DNA of 64,000 nucleotides from Bordetella genomosp. 7 (GCF_002261265.1 NZ_NEVK01000004.1:248001-312000); one strand, 5' to 3'. Positions 44,028 through 53,499 are shown, counted from the stretch's first letter. Program-made: numbers and translations. The notes: generated by a model not told the origin, from the letters alone.

Positions 44028-45215
44028 ATGCGCGCGCTTTGCTGGCAGGGCACCAACGAACTGGGCATAGAACGGATCCCCGACCCGGCGATCCTGAACC
44101 CCAGGGATATTCTGGTCAAGGTAGGCATGTCTTCCGTGTGCGGTTCCGATCTGCACCTGATCAGTGGCTACGTGCCCGCGCTCAAGCCCGGCGATGTGCT
44201 GGGCCATGAGTTCCTGGGCGAAATCGTCGACACGGGCAGCGCCGTCACGGCACTGCAGAAGGGCGACAGGGTGGTGGTGGTATCCATCCTGGCGTGCGGC
44301 GCATGCGAGCACTGCCTGCGCCAGGCATTCTCGTGCTGCGACAACACCAACGCCAAACCCCACATGACTGAACTGGCGTACGGCCATGCCTGCGCCGGCA
44401 TCCTTGGGTACAGCCACGCGTTCGGCGGTTACGCCGGCAGCCATGCCGAATACATACGGGTGCCGTACGGCGAGGTCAACGCTTTCAAGATACCCGACGG
44501 CGTGCGCGACGATCAGGCCGTGTTCGTATCGGACGCCGTGCCCACGGGCTATATGGGCGCGGACCTCGCCGCCATCGAACCGGGCGACATCGTGGCCGTA
44601 TGGGGCTGCGGCGGGGTGGGGCTGATGGCCATCTGCTCGGCCTACCTGATGGGCGCAGAGCGCGTGATCGCCATCGATCGCCTGCCCGAACGGCTGCGGC
44701 TGGCCAGCGCCCGTTGCAAGGCCGAAGTGATCAACTACGATGAAACCGACGTGCATGAGGCCCTGCTGGAAATGACCGGCGGCCGCGGGCCCGATCGCTG
44801 CATCGACTGTGTCGGCATGGAGGCCCATGGCGACGGCCCCCAGTACTGGTACGACTACGTCAAGCAGCAAACCTTCATGCACAACGACCGCGGCGTCGCG
44901 CTCCGCCAGGCCATACGCGCCTGCCGCAAGGGCGGCACGGTGTCGGTCATGGGCGTGTACGGCGGCTTCATGGATAAATTCCCCATGGGCGCCATCGTGA
45001 ACAAGGCGTTGACGGTGCGTTCCGGCCAGCAGGCGGGGCAGCGCTATGTGCCGCAGTTATTCGAGCACATCCGCGAAGGCCGGCTCGATCCGTCGTTCTT
45101 GCTGACGCACCCCATGTCGCTGGACCAGGGCGCCGAAGGCTATGCCATGTTCAAGCACAAGCAGGATAACTGCCTGCGGGCGGTCTTCATGCCGGAGATG
45201 ATCGCCGTCGGGTGA
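44028..45215 (+). CDS. Zinc-dependent alcohol dehydrogenase (FdhA-like)
   Basis: 395 residues. Catalytic zinc ligands in SSVCGSDLH (Cys38) and GHEFLGEIVD (His, Glu). The structural-zinc loop has the cluster CGACEHCLRQAFSCC. The NAD(P) fold shows WGCGGVGLMAICSAYLMGA. Length and the late insert (YWYDYVKQQTFMHNDR) fit the glutathione-independent formaldehyde dehydrogenase-like subgroup. It oxidises an alcohol or aldehyde hydrate; substrate not known. GGGAG is 7 bases before the ATG. Operon with the SRPBCC gene. Confidence 0.88.
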   Translation: MRALCWQGTNELGIERIPDPAILNPRDILVKVGMSSVCGSDLHLISGYVPALKPGDVLGHEFLGEIVDTGSAVTALQKGDRVVVVSILACGACEHCLRQAFSCCDNTNAKPHMTELAYGHACAGILGYSHAFGGYAGSHAEYIRVPYGEVNAFKIPDGVRDDQAVFVSDAVPTGYMGADLAAIEPGDIVAVWGCGGVGLMAICSAYLMGAERVIAIDRLPERLRLASARCKAEVINYDETDVHEALLEMTGGRGPDRCIDCVGMEAHGDGPQYWYDYVKQQTFMHNDRGVALRQAIRACRKGGTVSVMGVYGGFMDKFPMGAIVNKALTVRSGQQAGQRYVPQLFEHIREGRLDPSFLLTHPMSLDQGAEGYAMFKHKQDNCLRAVFMPEMIAVG

Positions 45216-45262
45216 AACGTGGCGCGCCTGCCCGGCGGGCGGCCGCCACGTACGCTGCCGCC

Positions 45263-45907
45263 CTACACCACGGGCGGCGCCAGGCCTTCGGTTTGCAATG
45301 CGCGCTGTACGGCGGGCCGGGCCAGCACGCGCTGCAGGTAGGGCCCGATATGCGGCAAGTCGCGCGCCGGCCGGGGAAACCCGCGCGTCCAGCGGCACAG
45401 CATCATCACGTAAGGGTCCAGCACGGAGTATTGCTCACCCAGGAACCAGGGGCCTTCGACGCCCGCCAGGTGGTTGTCGATCTGGTCCAGCAGACCGTTG
45501 ATCTTCGTTTCGGCATGCGCCTTGACCTGCGCCGCGCCTTCGGTGTTGCCGGCTTGGACCCACCGCTCGGGATAGAAGTAGAGCAGGGCAGTGGCCTGCA
45601 CCGTGTTCGTGCACCACATCAGCCATTTGTAGCATTGCGCGCGCGCGTCCGTGCCCAGGGCCGGCGCAAGGCGGGCATCCGGATAGCGGTCGGCCAGATG
45701 CAGGCAGATTGCGGCCGATTCGTAGAGCACGAGATCGCCATCGGCCAGCACGGGTATCAGCCCATTGGGGTTCAGCCCCAGGTAATCGGGCGCCTTGTGC
45801 GCATTGCGCGCCCGGTCTACCAGCGATAGCTCGAATGGCTGCCCGATTTCTTCAAGCAGACAGTGTGGCGCCATGCTGGCGTTGCCGGGATAGTAATAGA
45901 GCTTCAT
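45263..45907 (-). CDS. Glutathione S-transferase
   Basis: 214 residues. N-terminal thioredoxin-like domain: MKLYYYPGNASMAPHCLLEEIG, with the Ser in NASMAP likely activating glutathione, then NPNGLIPVLADGDLVLYESAAICLHLAD (cis-Pro and Glu-Ser for glutathione). The C-terminal helical domain contains FLGEQYSVLDPYVMML with the conserved Asp. Likely detoxification; substrate unknown. GGAG is 11 bases before the ATG, so translation may be modest. Confidence 0.92.
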   Translation of the reverse strand: MKLYYYPGNASMAPHCLLEEIGQPFELSLVDRARNAHKAPDYLGLNPNGLIPVLADGDLVLYESAAICLHLADRYPDARLAPALGTDARAQCYKWLMWCTNTVQATALLYFYPERWVQAGNTEGAAQVKAHAETKINGLLDQIDNHLAGVEGPWFLGEQYSVLDPYVMMLCRWTRGFPRPARDLPHIGPYLQRVLARPAVQRALQTEGLAPPVV

Positions 45908-46007
45908 CTGGCCAGGGTCTCCGGGAAAGGGGCAGGGGGGCCGTGCGCAGCTTGGCGCGCCGCCCGCTGGACGTGTTTGTAGCAGACTTTCCGGCCCCGC
46001 GAAACGC

Positions 46008-46244
46008 TCACCCGGACCGGTCGCGCAGTTCGGGCACGCCTTGCTCGCTGGCGCAATGCGCGCAGCAGAACATGCGTCCTTCACGCTCCAGGCCATGGCC
46101 GATAATGCGCACGTCGCAATGCTCGCACACCGGCGCTACCGTGCGGATCGCGCACTCGAAACTATCGAACGTGTAAGTTTTTCCGGATATTCTGATTTCG
46201 AAACTCTTGTCGTATTCGTTGCCGCAGGAATCACACTTTGCCAT
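46008..46244 (-). CDS. Zinc-ribbon protein
   Basis: 78 residues with two Cys pairs at each end: KCDSCGNEY near the start, VCEHCDVRIIGHG in the middle, and CCAHC near the end. These can form one or two zinc sites. The central IRISGKTYTFDSFECAI is typical of small stress-type zinc proteins in proteobacteria. AAGGAGG lies 6 bases before the ATG, an excellent ribosome site. Function unknown. Confidence 0.8.
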   Translation of the reverse strand: MAKCDSCGNEYDKSFEIRISGKTYTFDSFECAIRTVAPVCEHCDVRIIGHGLEREGRMFCCAHCASEQGVPELRDRSG

Positions 46245-46393
46245 CTTGGCCTCCTTGATCGCAGATTGGCGGGGGGTTGCGCGGCCAGCCCCGCAATTCA
46301 CGGGCCCGCGAAGGGCGCGATACGATGGGCGGGCACCGTTCTTGCTGCCGGCAGGCGACCCGCCGCCGGCGCCGCCAGAAAGGAGACTGCCTC

Positions 46394-46822
46394 GTGCCCC
46401 TGATCGTCGAACCACGCTATGTACTTACGGTGCATCCGCTGCATGCCTTGTTCCTGGCCGGCATGCTGCCCTTGTTTCTGGGCGCAACCCTGGCGGATCT
46501 TGCCTATGCCAATACTTTCCAGATCCAGTGGAACAACTTTGCCTCATGGCTGCTGGCCGGGGCCCTGGTGTTCGCAGGCGTGGCGCTGGCCTTTGCGATT
46601 GCCGGGCTGTTCATGGCCAGCCAACGCGCACGCGGCATCGTTCCGTACGCCGTGGTACTGATCGTGACCTGGGTCGTGGGTTTTTTCAGCGCGCTGATTC
46701 ATGCGCGCGACGCCTGGGGCAGCATGCCGACCGGCCTGGTGCTGTCGGCCGTTGCCACCATACTGGCCTGCGCCGCTCTGTGGCTGGGCTTTCGCACCCC
46801 GCACATCCGAGGTGCCGCATGA
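46394..46822 (+). CDS. DUF2231 membrane protein
   Basis: 142 residues with four membrane spans. Begins VHPLHALFLAGMLPLFLGATLADL, whose His residues are typical of DUF2231 and may bind haem or another electron carrier. The GTG at 46394 is 8 bases after GGAG. Its stop overlaps the sorbosone-dehydrogenase start (ATGA). DUF2231 proteins next to such dehydrogenases are common, so an electron-transfer role for the pair is plausible. Confidence 0.82.
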   Translation: MPLIVEPRYVLTVHPLHALFLAGMLPLFLGATLADLAYANTFQIQWNNFASWLLAGALVFAGVALAFAIAGLFMASQRARGIVPYAVVLIVTWVVGFFSALIHARDAWGSMPTGLVLSAVATILACAALWLGFRTPHIRGAA

Positions 46823-48153
46823 TCACACGACGCATCTTCGCATTCGTGCCGCTCATTGCCGCCGCAGGCCTATGCCACGCGCAGATCGGACCGTCGCAGG
46901 TGGGACCGGATCCCGAACTGCCTGCACCCCGGCAGGGGCTGCTGCCCGACATGGTGATCGCCGAGCCCGCGCCGTGGGACGGCAAAAAGCCCACCGTGCC
47001 GGATGGGTACACCATTACCGCCATTGCCACAGATCTGAAGATTCCGCGCCAGACGCTGCTGCTTCCCAACGGCGACATCCTGGTGGCCGAGGGCAGGGGA
47101 GGCTATGCCGCCAAACTCAAGCCCAAAGACGTGATCGCGGGCATTATCAAGGCCAAGGGCACCAGTTCGGTAAAGGGCGGCAACCGGCTCACCCTGCTCA
47201 GCGACCCCGACGGCGACGGCACGTACGAACAGTCCACTTTCGCCGAAGGGCTGAACGCGCCGTACGGGCTGGCGCTGGTGGGCAATGACCTTTATGTGGC
47301 CAACCAGGACGCGCTGGTGCGCTTCGACTACCAGCCGGGGCAAACCAAGGCCAGCGGGCCGCCCGAAACGGTAACTCCGCTGCCGTCCGAGATAAACCAC
47401 CACTGGACCAAGGCGCTGGCCGCAAGCGCGGACGGGCAATATCTGTATGTCGGCATCGGGTCCAACAGCAACATCACCGAACGCGGCATGACCGCGGAAG
47501 CCGACCGTGCCCGCATATGGCGCATCAACGCCCGCACCGGCGAATACAAGACCTACGCCACCGGGCTGCGCAACCCCACGGCACTGGCCATACAGCCGGG
47601 CACGGGCCAGCTGTGGGCGGTCGTGAACGAACGCGACGAGATCGGCGGCGACCTGGTGCCCGACTACCTTACGGCCGTCCAGGAAGGCGCCTTCTACGGC
47701 TGGCCCTATAGCTACTGGGGCCAGAATGTGGACGACCGCGTCCGCCCGCAGGATCCCGATAAAGTCGCCGCGGCGGTCAAGCCGGACTACGCGCTGGGCG
47801 CGCACGTGGCCGCGCTGGGCGTCGCCTTTTCGAACCAGGCCATGGGCGGCCAGTTCACCGACGGTGTTTTCGTCGGTGAGCATGGCAGCTGGAATCGCAG
47901 CGAACCCGTGGGCTACAAGGTCGTGTTCGTACCGTTCCAGGACGGCCGGCCGTCGGGCACGCCCATAGACTTCGTGGCGGGCTTTCGCGATAGCGACGGC
48001 ACCACGCGCGGCCGCCCCGTGGGCGTAACGGTGGACCCGCAAGGCGCGCTGATCGTGGCCGACGACTTGTCGAACACGATATGGCGGGTGACGCCCACGG
48101 AGCGGCCGACAGCGGCAAGCGCGCGGCACGCGGCCGCGGCCCGCGTCCAGTAG
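46819..48153 (+). CDS. Sorbosone dehydrogenase family (PQQ-dependent sugar dehydrogenase-like)
   Basis: 444 residues. Sec signal IFAFVPLIAAAGLCHA. Six-bladed beta-propeller marks: TLLLPNGDILVAEGRGG, LNAPYGLALVGNDLYVANQD, HHWTKALAASADGQYLYVGIGSNSN, YATGLRNPTALAIQPGTGQLWAVVNERDE and FVGEHGSWNRSEPVGYKVV. In the family the Gly-rich/Asn-Arg-Asp segments hold PQQ and Ca2+. It should oxidise a sugar or aldehyde in the periplasm and pass electrons to the membrane. The TonB receptor gene follows after 9 bases. Substrate unknown. Confidence 0.9.
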   Translation: MITRRIFAFVPLIAAAGLCHAQIGPSQVGPDPELPAPRQGLLPDMVIAEPAPWDGKKPTVPDGYTITAIATDLKIPRQTLLLPNGDILVAEGRGGYAAKLKPKDVIAGIIKAKGTSSVKGGNRLTLLSDPDGDGTYEQSTFAEGLNAPYGLALVGNDLYVANQDALVRFDYQPGQTKASGPPETVTPLPSEINHHWTKALAASADGQYLYVGIGSNSNITERGMTAEADRARIWRINARTGEYKTYATGLRNPTALAIQPGTGQLWAVVNERDEIGGDLVPDYLTAVQEGAFYGWPYSYWGQNVDDRVRPQDPDKVAAAVKPDYALGAHVAALGVAFSNQAMGGQFTDGVFVGEHGSWNRSEPVGYKVVFVPFQDGRPSGTPIDFVAGFRDSDGTTRGRPVGVTVDPQGALIVADDLSNTIWRVTPTERPTAASARHAAAARVQ

Positions 48154-48162
48154 GCGCCGGCC

Positions 48163-50274
48163 TTGCGCTGCGCCGTCATTGGCCTGTTGTCGACGCTGGG
48201 CGCGATTGCGCCCCTGGCAGGGCCGCGCGCGGCGCCGGCACCCGACGCCGCGCCGATGCTTGAGCCGGTCATCGTCACCAGCATCCACTACAGCACGTCT
48301 GTGCTGGACACACCTGCGTCGGTGAACATGGTGCCTGGCGACGAACTGCGCTGGAACTCGCCCGGCATCAGCCTGGCCCAGGGGCTGGGCAGCGTGCCCG
48401 GTCTGCAGATACAAGACCGCCAGAACTACGCGCAGGATCTGCAGCTGTCGATGCGTGGATTCGGCGCACGGTCCACGTTCGGCGTGCGCGGCGTGCGCCT
48501 GTATGTCGACGGCATACCCGCCACGATGCCGGACGGGCAAGGCCAGACGTCCAACATCGATATTGCGTCGGTGGCGCGCGTCGAAGTGCTGCGCGGCCCG
48601 TTTTCCGCGTTGTACGGCAATTCGTCGGGCGGCGTCGTGCAGGTATTCACCGAAGACGGCGAACGGCCGCCCCGCATGCAGGCGGCGGTCTCCGCGGGCA
48701 GCTATGCCACGTATCACTACGGCGTCAAGGCCAGCGGGGCGACCGATGCTCTGGATTACGTGCTCAGCGCCAACCGGCTTACCACCGATGGTTATCGCGA
48801 CCACAGCGCCGCACGCAAGAACCTGGGCAACGCCAAGCTCGGCATGCAGCTTGACGATGACAGCCGGCTGACCGTCATCGTCAACAGCGTCGATGTAAAA
48901 GCGCAGGATCCGCTGGGCCTGACGCGCGACCAGTACGAGCAGGATCCGCGCCAGGCCACGCCGCAGGCGAGCCAGTACAACACCCGCAAGAGTGTGCGAC
49001 AGACGCAGGGCGGCCTGCTGTATGAAAGACAGGTCGGCGCGGACCACGAACTGCGCGCCATGGCGTACTTCGGCCAGCGGGACATGACGCAGTATCTGTC
49101 GATACCGCCTGCTGTCCAGCTCAACCCCGGGCAGGCGGGCGGCGTCATAGGCCTGCAACGCCAGTACGGCGGCGTGGACCTGCGCTGGACTTCGCGCCTG
49201 GCGATGGCCGGCAAGCCGCTGACGCTGGTAGGGGGCCTGGCATACGACAGCCTGCACGAAGATCGCAAAGGCTACGAGAACTTCACCGGCCCGGCGCTCG
49301 CGCCCACCGAGCTGGGCGTAAAAGGGCGCCTGCGCCGCGACGAAACGAACCGCGTCTATAACCTGGATCCCTACCTGCAGGCTTCGTGGAACTTCGCGCC
49401 GCGCTGGACAGCGGACGCAGGGCTGCGGTACAGCACCGTACGCCTGGATTCGGACGATGACTACGTGCAGCCCGGAAACGCTGATGACAGCGGCAGGGCC
49501 AGCTATCGCCGCGCCTTGCCGGCGGCATCGCTGCGCTATGCGCCCACGCCGTCGAGCTCGGTGTACGTGTCGTATGGCCAGGGGTTTGAAACGCCCACGA
49601 CCAACGAGGTGTCGTACCGCCCGGACGGCCTGGCCGGGTTGAACCTGGGCCTGGAACCTGCCATCAGCAATAACTACGAACTCGGCTACAAGACAGAGCT
49701 GGCCGACGGCCTGTTTTCCGCTGCGCTGTTCCATACCGATACCCGCAACGAAATTGTCTCGGCGGGCAGCATCAACGGCCGAACCTCATATCGCAACGGC
49801 GGGCGTACGCGCCGAAACGGGCTGGAACTGGGCTGGAGCGGGCAGCTTGCGCGCGACTGGCAGGGCAGTCTTGCCTATACCTGGATCGATGCGCGGTATC
49901 GCGATGACATTGCCGGCTCCGACATCCGGGCCGGCAACCGCATTCCCGGCATCGCCCGGCAGATGCTCTACGGCGCCGTGCAATGGAATCCGCCCCAGGG
50001 GTGGCGGGCCGGGCTGGAAGGCCGCTATATGGGCAAGGTATATGTGGACGACGCCAACAGCGACGCGGCGGCCAGCTACTTCGTGGCGGCCGTGTCCGCC
50101 GGCTATCGCTGGCAGCGCGAGGCGTGGACGTGGGATGCGTACGCCCGCGTGGACAACCTGTTCGATCGCGAGTACATCGGCTCGGTGATCGTCAACGAAG
50201 GAAACGGCCGGTACTTCGAACCGGCCGCCGGCAGGAACTGGAGCGCAGGGCTGATGGCGTCGTATGCGTTCTAG
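48163..50274 (+). CDS. TonB-dependent receptor (YncD/PqqU-like)
   Basis: 703 residues. Signal peptide, then the plug domain from about residue 35: VIVTSIHYSTSVLDTPASV, QNYAQDLQLSMRGFGARSTF, RLYVDGIPATMPDGQGQTS and VEVLRGPFSALYGNSSGG. The barrel ends in ..LMASYAF with the terminal Phe typical of outer-membrane barrels. The plug resembles E. coli YncD, recently shown to take up PQQ. The TTG at 48163 is the only good start and has a poor ribosome site; coupling to the previous gene may drive translation. Confidence 0.87.
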   Translation: MRCAVIGLLSTLGAIAPLAGPRAAPAPDAAPMLEPVIVTSIHYSTSVLDTPASVNMVPGDELRWNSPGISLAQGLGSVPGLQIQDRQNYAQDLQLSMRGFGARSTFGVRGVRLYVDGIPATMPDGQGQTSNIDIASVARVEVLRGPFSALYGNSSGGVVQVFTEDGERPPRMQAAVSAGSYATYHYGVKASGATDALDYVLSANRLTTDGYRDHSAARKNLGNAKLGMQLDDDSRLTVIVNSVDVKAQDPLGLTRDQYEQDPRQATPQASQYNTRKSVRQTQGGLLYERQVGADHELRAMAYFGQRDMTQYLSIPPAVQLNPGQAGGVIGLQRQYGGVDLRWTSRLAMAGKPLTLVGGLAYDSLHEDRKGYENFTGPALAPTELGVKGRLRRDETNRVYNLDPYLQASWNFAPRWTADAGLRYSTVRLDSDDDYVQPGNADDSGRASYRRALPAASLRYAPTPSSSVYVSYGQGFETPTTNEVSYRPDGLAGLNLGLEPAISNNYELGYKTELADGLFSAALFHTDTRNEIVSAGSINGRTSYRNGGRTRRNGLELGWSGQLARDWQGSLAYTWIDARYRDDIAGSDIRAGNRIPGIARQMLYGAVQWNPPQGWRAGLEGRYMGKVYVDDANSDAAASYFVAAVSAGYRWQREAWTWDAYARVDNLFDREYIGSVIVNEGNGRYFEPAAGRNWSAGLMASYAF

Positions 50275-50366
50275 CGCCGCGGCGCGCACCGCTGGAACGC
50301 GGGGAGCAGGCCACAGAGCCAATACGACCATGCCGCCGGGATGAGCCCCGCATCATAGTCACTTTA

Positions 50367-50382
50367 CATAATACACATTATG
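50367..50382. repeat. AT-rich inverted repeat between convergent genes
   Basis: CATAAT-ACAC-ATTATG, a perfect 6-bp stem, lies in the 137-bp gap between the TonB receptor and FMN-dehydrogenase ends. It may be an operator or a weak bidirectional end; no neighbour starts here. Confidence 0.3.
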
Positions 50383-50411
50383 CGAACAACACCCGGACGG
50401 ACGTCAGGGCT

Positions 50412-51617
50412 TCAGGCGGATGCCAGCCGGCGCGCGTACTCGCCCTGCGGCTGGCTCATGCCGTGGCCGGCGGCCCACAGATAGCTGCCGTCCAGCTCCT
50501 GGTACGACTCGCAACCGATCTGCGTCATTACCATGTCCAGCTCGTTGCGCACGATCTGCAGTGCCCGCTCGGCGCCGGCCTGGCCGCCCGCGGCTACCGC
50601 ATACAGTGTCGGCCTGCCGAAAATTGTCGACGACGCGCCCAGCGCGCGCGCGATGGCCACATCCGACCCCCGCCGCACGCCGCTGTCCAGGATCAGCGTC
50701 ATCCGGTCGCCCACGGCCTCGCGGATGGCCGGCAGCATGTCCAGCGGCGCGGGCGCGGCATCGAGCTGGCGTCCGCCGTGGTTCGAGACCACGATGCCGT
50801 CCACACCCAGGCGCACGGCCTGCCGCGCATCTTCGGGATGCAGCAGCCCCTTGATTACCAGCGGCCCCGTCCAGTTCTGGCGGATGCGCTGCATGTGCCG
50901 CCAGGTGATCATGGGCGCTGGCGTCAACGTGCCATAGAGATCGGCGACGCTGGCCGCATCGGCGCCCGTTTTCGCGTAGGGTTTCCAGTTCTGCATCATG
51001 GGAATCCCGCCCGTGCGCAGATAGCGCAGCACCCAGGCCGGATGCCCCAGCGCTTCCAGCACCACGCCGGCCGTCATGCGGAATGGCCGCGAAAAGCCAT
51101 TGCGCCGGTTGCGTTCGCGGTTGGAGTTGACCGGCACATCCACCGACACCACCAGCACCCGGGTGCGGGCCTCGCGGGCGCGGCGGACCAGGTCGTCGTT
51201 GATATGCTCGTCGCGCGTGCAATACATCTGGAACCATACGTGGTCGGGCGCGATGGCGATGGCGTCCTCCCAGGCCGCATTGCTGGCGCTGGACAGCAGG
51301 AACGGCACATCGGCGCTGCGCGCGGCCGCCGCCAGCATCAGGTCGGCATCAGGGCGAAACAGCCCGGCCAGCCCCGTGGGCGAAATGCCGATCGGGCTCG
51401 CGTAGCGCCGCCCGAACAGCTCCACCGACTGATCGCGCCGGGAAACGTCGCGCAGATAGCGCGGCACCAGGCAATAGCGCTCGAAGGCGGCGCGGTTGCG
51501 CTGCAGGCACAGTTCCCCGTCCGCGCCGCCATCGATGAAATCAAAGGCGATGCGCGGCAGCTTGCGGCGCGCCATGCGGCGCATGTCTTCCAGATTGATG
51601 GCGGATTGAACGTTCAC
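50412..51617 (-). CDS. FMN-dependent alpha-hydroxyacid dehydrogenase
   Basis: 401 residues. The family signature with the base-acting His is SNHGGRQLDAAPAP near residue 288. FMN-site segments are PIGISPTGLAGLFRPDADL, LLSSASNAAWED, and LILDSGVRRGSDV. It resembles L-lactate, glycolate and mandelate dehydrogenases; the region for quinone/membrane contact is present but does not pick the substrate. The GTG at 51617 is the start, with a weak ribosome site. It is the last gene of the leftward cluster and has its own operator-like motif at 51698. Confidence 0.92.
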   Translation of the reverse strand: MNVQSAINLEDMRRMARRKLPRIAFDFIDGGADGELCLQRNRAAFERYCLVPRYLRDVSRRDQSVELFGRRYASPIGISPTGLAGLFRPDADLMLAAAARSADVPFLLSSASNAAWEDAIAIAPDHVWFQMYCTRDEHINDDLVRRAREARTRVLVVSVDVPVNSNRERNRRNGFSRPFRMTAGVVLEALGHPAWVLRYLRTGGIPMMQNWKPYAKTGADAASVADLYGTLTPAPMITWRHMQRIRQNWTGPLVIKGLLHPEDARQAVRLGVDGIVVSNHGGRQLDAAPAPLDMLPAIREAVGDRMTLILDSGVRRGSDVAIARALGASSTIFGRPTLYAVAAGGQAGAERALQIVRNELDMVMTQIGCESYQELDGSYLWAAGHGMSQPQGEYARRLASA

Positions 51618-51697
51618 GGCGCTGGCTCTAGTGAAAGTGGCGACGCCGTAACCTTAAGCGAGCTTTTGCGCGCCGCCACCGGGAGCCTCGGCGTCTA

Positions 51698-51714
51698 TTT
51701 CATATACTGAACTT
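51698..51714. promoter_or_regulatory. IclR-type operator candidate before FMN dehydrogenase
   Basis: TTTCATATACTGAACTT, matching the motif at 56560 in 16 of 17 positions. It overlaps the stop codon of the upstream IclR gene and is centred about 89 bases before the dehydrogenase start. Confidence 0.6.
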
Positions 51715-52515
51715 GTGCGCTTCGGACTCCAGGGCGCCCGCTATCGAGAGCAGCGCTTCGTGCAATTCCGGCAGGCGGGCCTGGCCATATTGCTCGGGCG
51801 TGCCGATCAGGCAGACGGCCGCGAAGGCGCCGCCGCTTGCGTATCGAACCGGCACGGCAAACGCATGCACGCCCTGCACGACATCGCCCAGGTTGACGCC
51901 CCAGCCATGCCGGTCGGAACGTTCCTGCATTTTCTGCAGCCCGTGCAGCCGCATGGTGCCGTGCCCGGCGATTTCCTGCGCGACGTTGCTCAGCAGCACC
52001 TGGCGGGCTTCCTCGGGCGGCAGGGTCTGGATAATGGCCACTCCGCCCACCGACGTAAAGAGAGGCCGGCGCGTTCCCGCCTGCACCATCAGCCCCGACA
52101 ATTGCAGGGTTCCGGCCCTGACACTGCATACGTACTCGCTGCCGCTGCGCAACAGCAGCAAGGCGATGCCTCCCATGCGCCGCGTGAACGATTGCAGCAG
52201 CGATTCGGCGCGGCGCTGGAACTGCACGCGCGCAGGCAGCGCCAGGCCCAGCTCGTACATCAGGGGGCCCGGCAAGTAACGCCGGTCGACCGGGCGCTGT
52301 ACCACCAGCCTTTCTTCCACCAGGCACGCCAGCATGCGATGCACGGTGCCCTTGTCCTGCTTACAGGCGGCCGCCAGGTCGGACAGGCGCCAGCCGAAGT
52401 CGGGGCGCGTGGCGATCATGCGCATCAGCTTGATGCCGCGCCCCAGGCTCTGCGTGCCGGTGCGATCGGGTGCGGTCTGGACAGGCAGTTCCAGTGCCAG
52501 GTGTTCGAGATCCAT
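51700..52515 (-). CDS. IclR family transcriptional regulator
   Basis: 271 residues. The N-terminal winged helix (SLGRGIKLMRMIATRPDFGWRLSDLAAACKQDKGTVHRML) is followed by the IclR effector domain (RRPLFTSVGGVAIIQTL; HGWGVNLGDVVQGVHAFAVPV). Such proteins sense small carboxylates or aromatics. GAGAGGA precedes the ATG at 52515 by 8 bases. It lies inside the TRAP/lactonase/dehydrogenase cluster and probably controls it through the TTTCATATA motifs. Confidence 0.93.
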   Translation of the reverse strand: MDLEHLALELPVQTAPDRTGTQSLGRGIKLMRMIATRPDFGWRLSDLAAACKQDKGTVHRMLACLVEERLVVQRPVDRRYLPGPLMYELGLALPARVQFQRRAESLLQSFTRRMGGIALLLLRSGSEYVCSVRAGTLQLSGLMVQAGTRRPLFTSVGGVAIIQTLPPEEARQVLLSNVAQEIAGHGTMRLHGLQKMQERSDRHGWGVNLGDVVQGVHAFAVPVRYASGGAFAAVCLIGTPEQYGQARLPELHEALLSIAGALESEAHKFSI

Positions 52516-52560
52516 GCTGCTGTTCCTCTCCCCTCTTTCCGCGTGCCGCCCGCTTCTGTG

Positions 52561-53481
52561 TCAGGCGGGCACGTGCGAATACATTGTTTTTCCCTTGACC
52601 GGCAGCCTTGCGGTAAACACGCAGCCGGTGCGCGATTCGATCATGTACAGCGTGCGTCCGTCGGGGCCGCCATAGGCGCAATTGGTGGTGTACAACCCTT
52701 CGGGCGCATCGATGCGATACCGGGGCTCGCCGCGCGGGCTGAACACCCATACCGCGCCAAAGCCCACATGGCACACCGCCAGGCCGCCTTCGGCGTCCAG
52801 CGCAATGCCATCCGGCCCGCCTCCGCCAGACATCTGAATATATACCCCGACTTTCGTTGCCGTGCCATCTTCCATCAGCGGCACGCGCCAGATGGCGTTG
52901 GCCCGCGTCACGGCCAGATAGATCGCGGTTTCATCCAGATTCATCACCAGTCCATTGGGGCTGGGGATGCCTTGCAGCACAATGTCCAGTTGCCCGCCGG
53001 CCCGCAGGCGGTATAGCCGCCCGCCGGGATCGTGCAGGCCCGACTGCCCCTGGTCGGTGAAGTACAGATCGCCGTTCGCAGCGAAGAACAGGTCGTTGCA
53101 CCCCTTGAAACGCTCCAGCCGCGCCCGTTCCAGGTACGACTCCACGCGGCCCGTGGCCGGATCCATCACCATCAGCCCGTTGCGATAGTCGGTAATGAAG
53201 GCGCGGCCGTCCGGATGGAACTTCAGGCCGTTGGGTTCGCCATCGTATTCGGCCGCCAGCTCTACCCTGCCCTGCGGATCGATGCGGAAGATCCGGCCCC
53301 ACGGAATGTCCACCACCCACAGGTTGCCCTGGCGGTCGAAGGACGGGCCTTCCAGGAACACCGGCGCCGCCGCCCCATGCAGCTGCGTGCGCGCCCAGTC
53401 GCTGGCACGGCCGCGCACCAGGTAATGTTCGGGAATACGTGCGAATACTTCAGCTTGCAGTTGCTCCGGCGCTGCGTACAT
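52561..53481 (-). CDS. SMP-30/gluconolactonase family protein
   Basis: 306 residues, six-bladed propeller. Marks: LEGPSFDRQGNLWVVDIPWGRI (metal-binding Glu), AEYDGEPNGLKFHPDGRAFITDYRNG, FKGCNDLFFAANGDLYFTDQG (Asn and Asp) and GGGGPDGIALDAEGGLAVCHVG (Asp). Hydrolyses a sugar or organic-acid lactone using a divalent metal. AGGAG is 5 bases before the ATG. Placed between the TRAP importer and the FMN dehydrogenase, it suggests that a lactone is an intermediate of the imported acid. Confidence 0.9.
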   Translation of the reverse strand: MYAAPEQLQAEVFARIPEHYLVRGRASDWARTQLHGAAAPVFLEGPSFDRQGNLWVVDIPWGRIFRIDPQGRVELAAEYDGEPNGLKFHPDGRAFITDYRNGLMVMDPATGRVESYLERARLERFKGCNDLFFAANGDLYFTDQGQSGLHDPGGRLYRLRAGGQLDIVLQGIPSPNGLVMNLDETAIYLAVTRANAIWRVPLMEDGTATKVGVYIQMSGGGGPDGIALDAEGGLAVCHVGFGAVWVFSPRGEPRYRIDAPEGLYTTNCAYGGPDGRTLYMIESRTGCVFTARLPVKGKTMYSHVPA

Positions 53482-53499
53482 GGTGTCTCCTGTGTAGGG

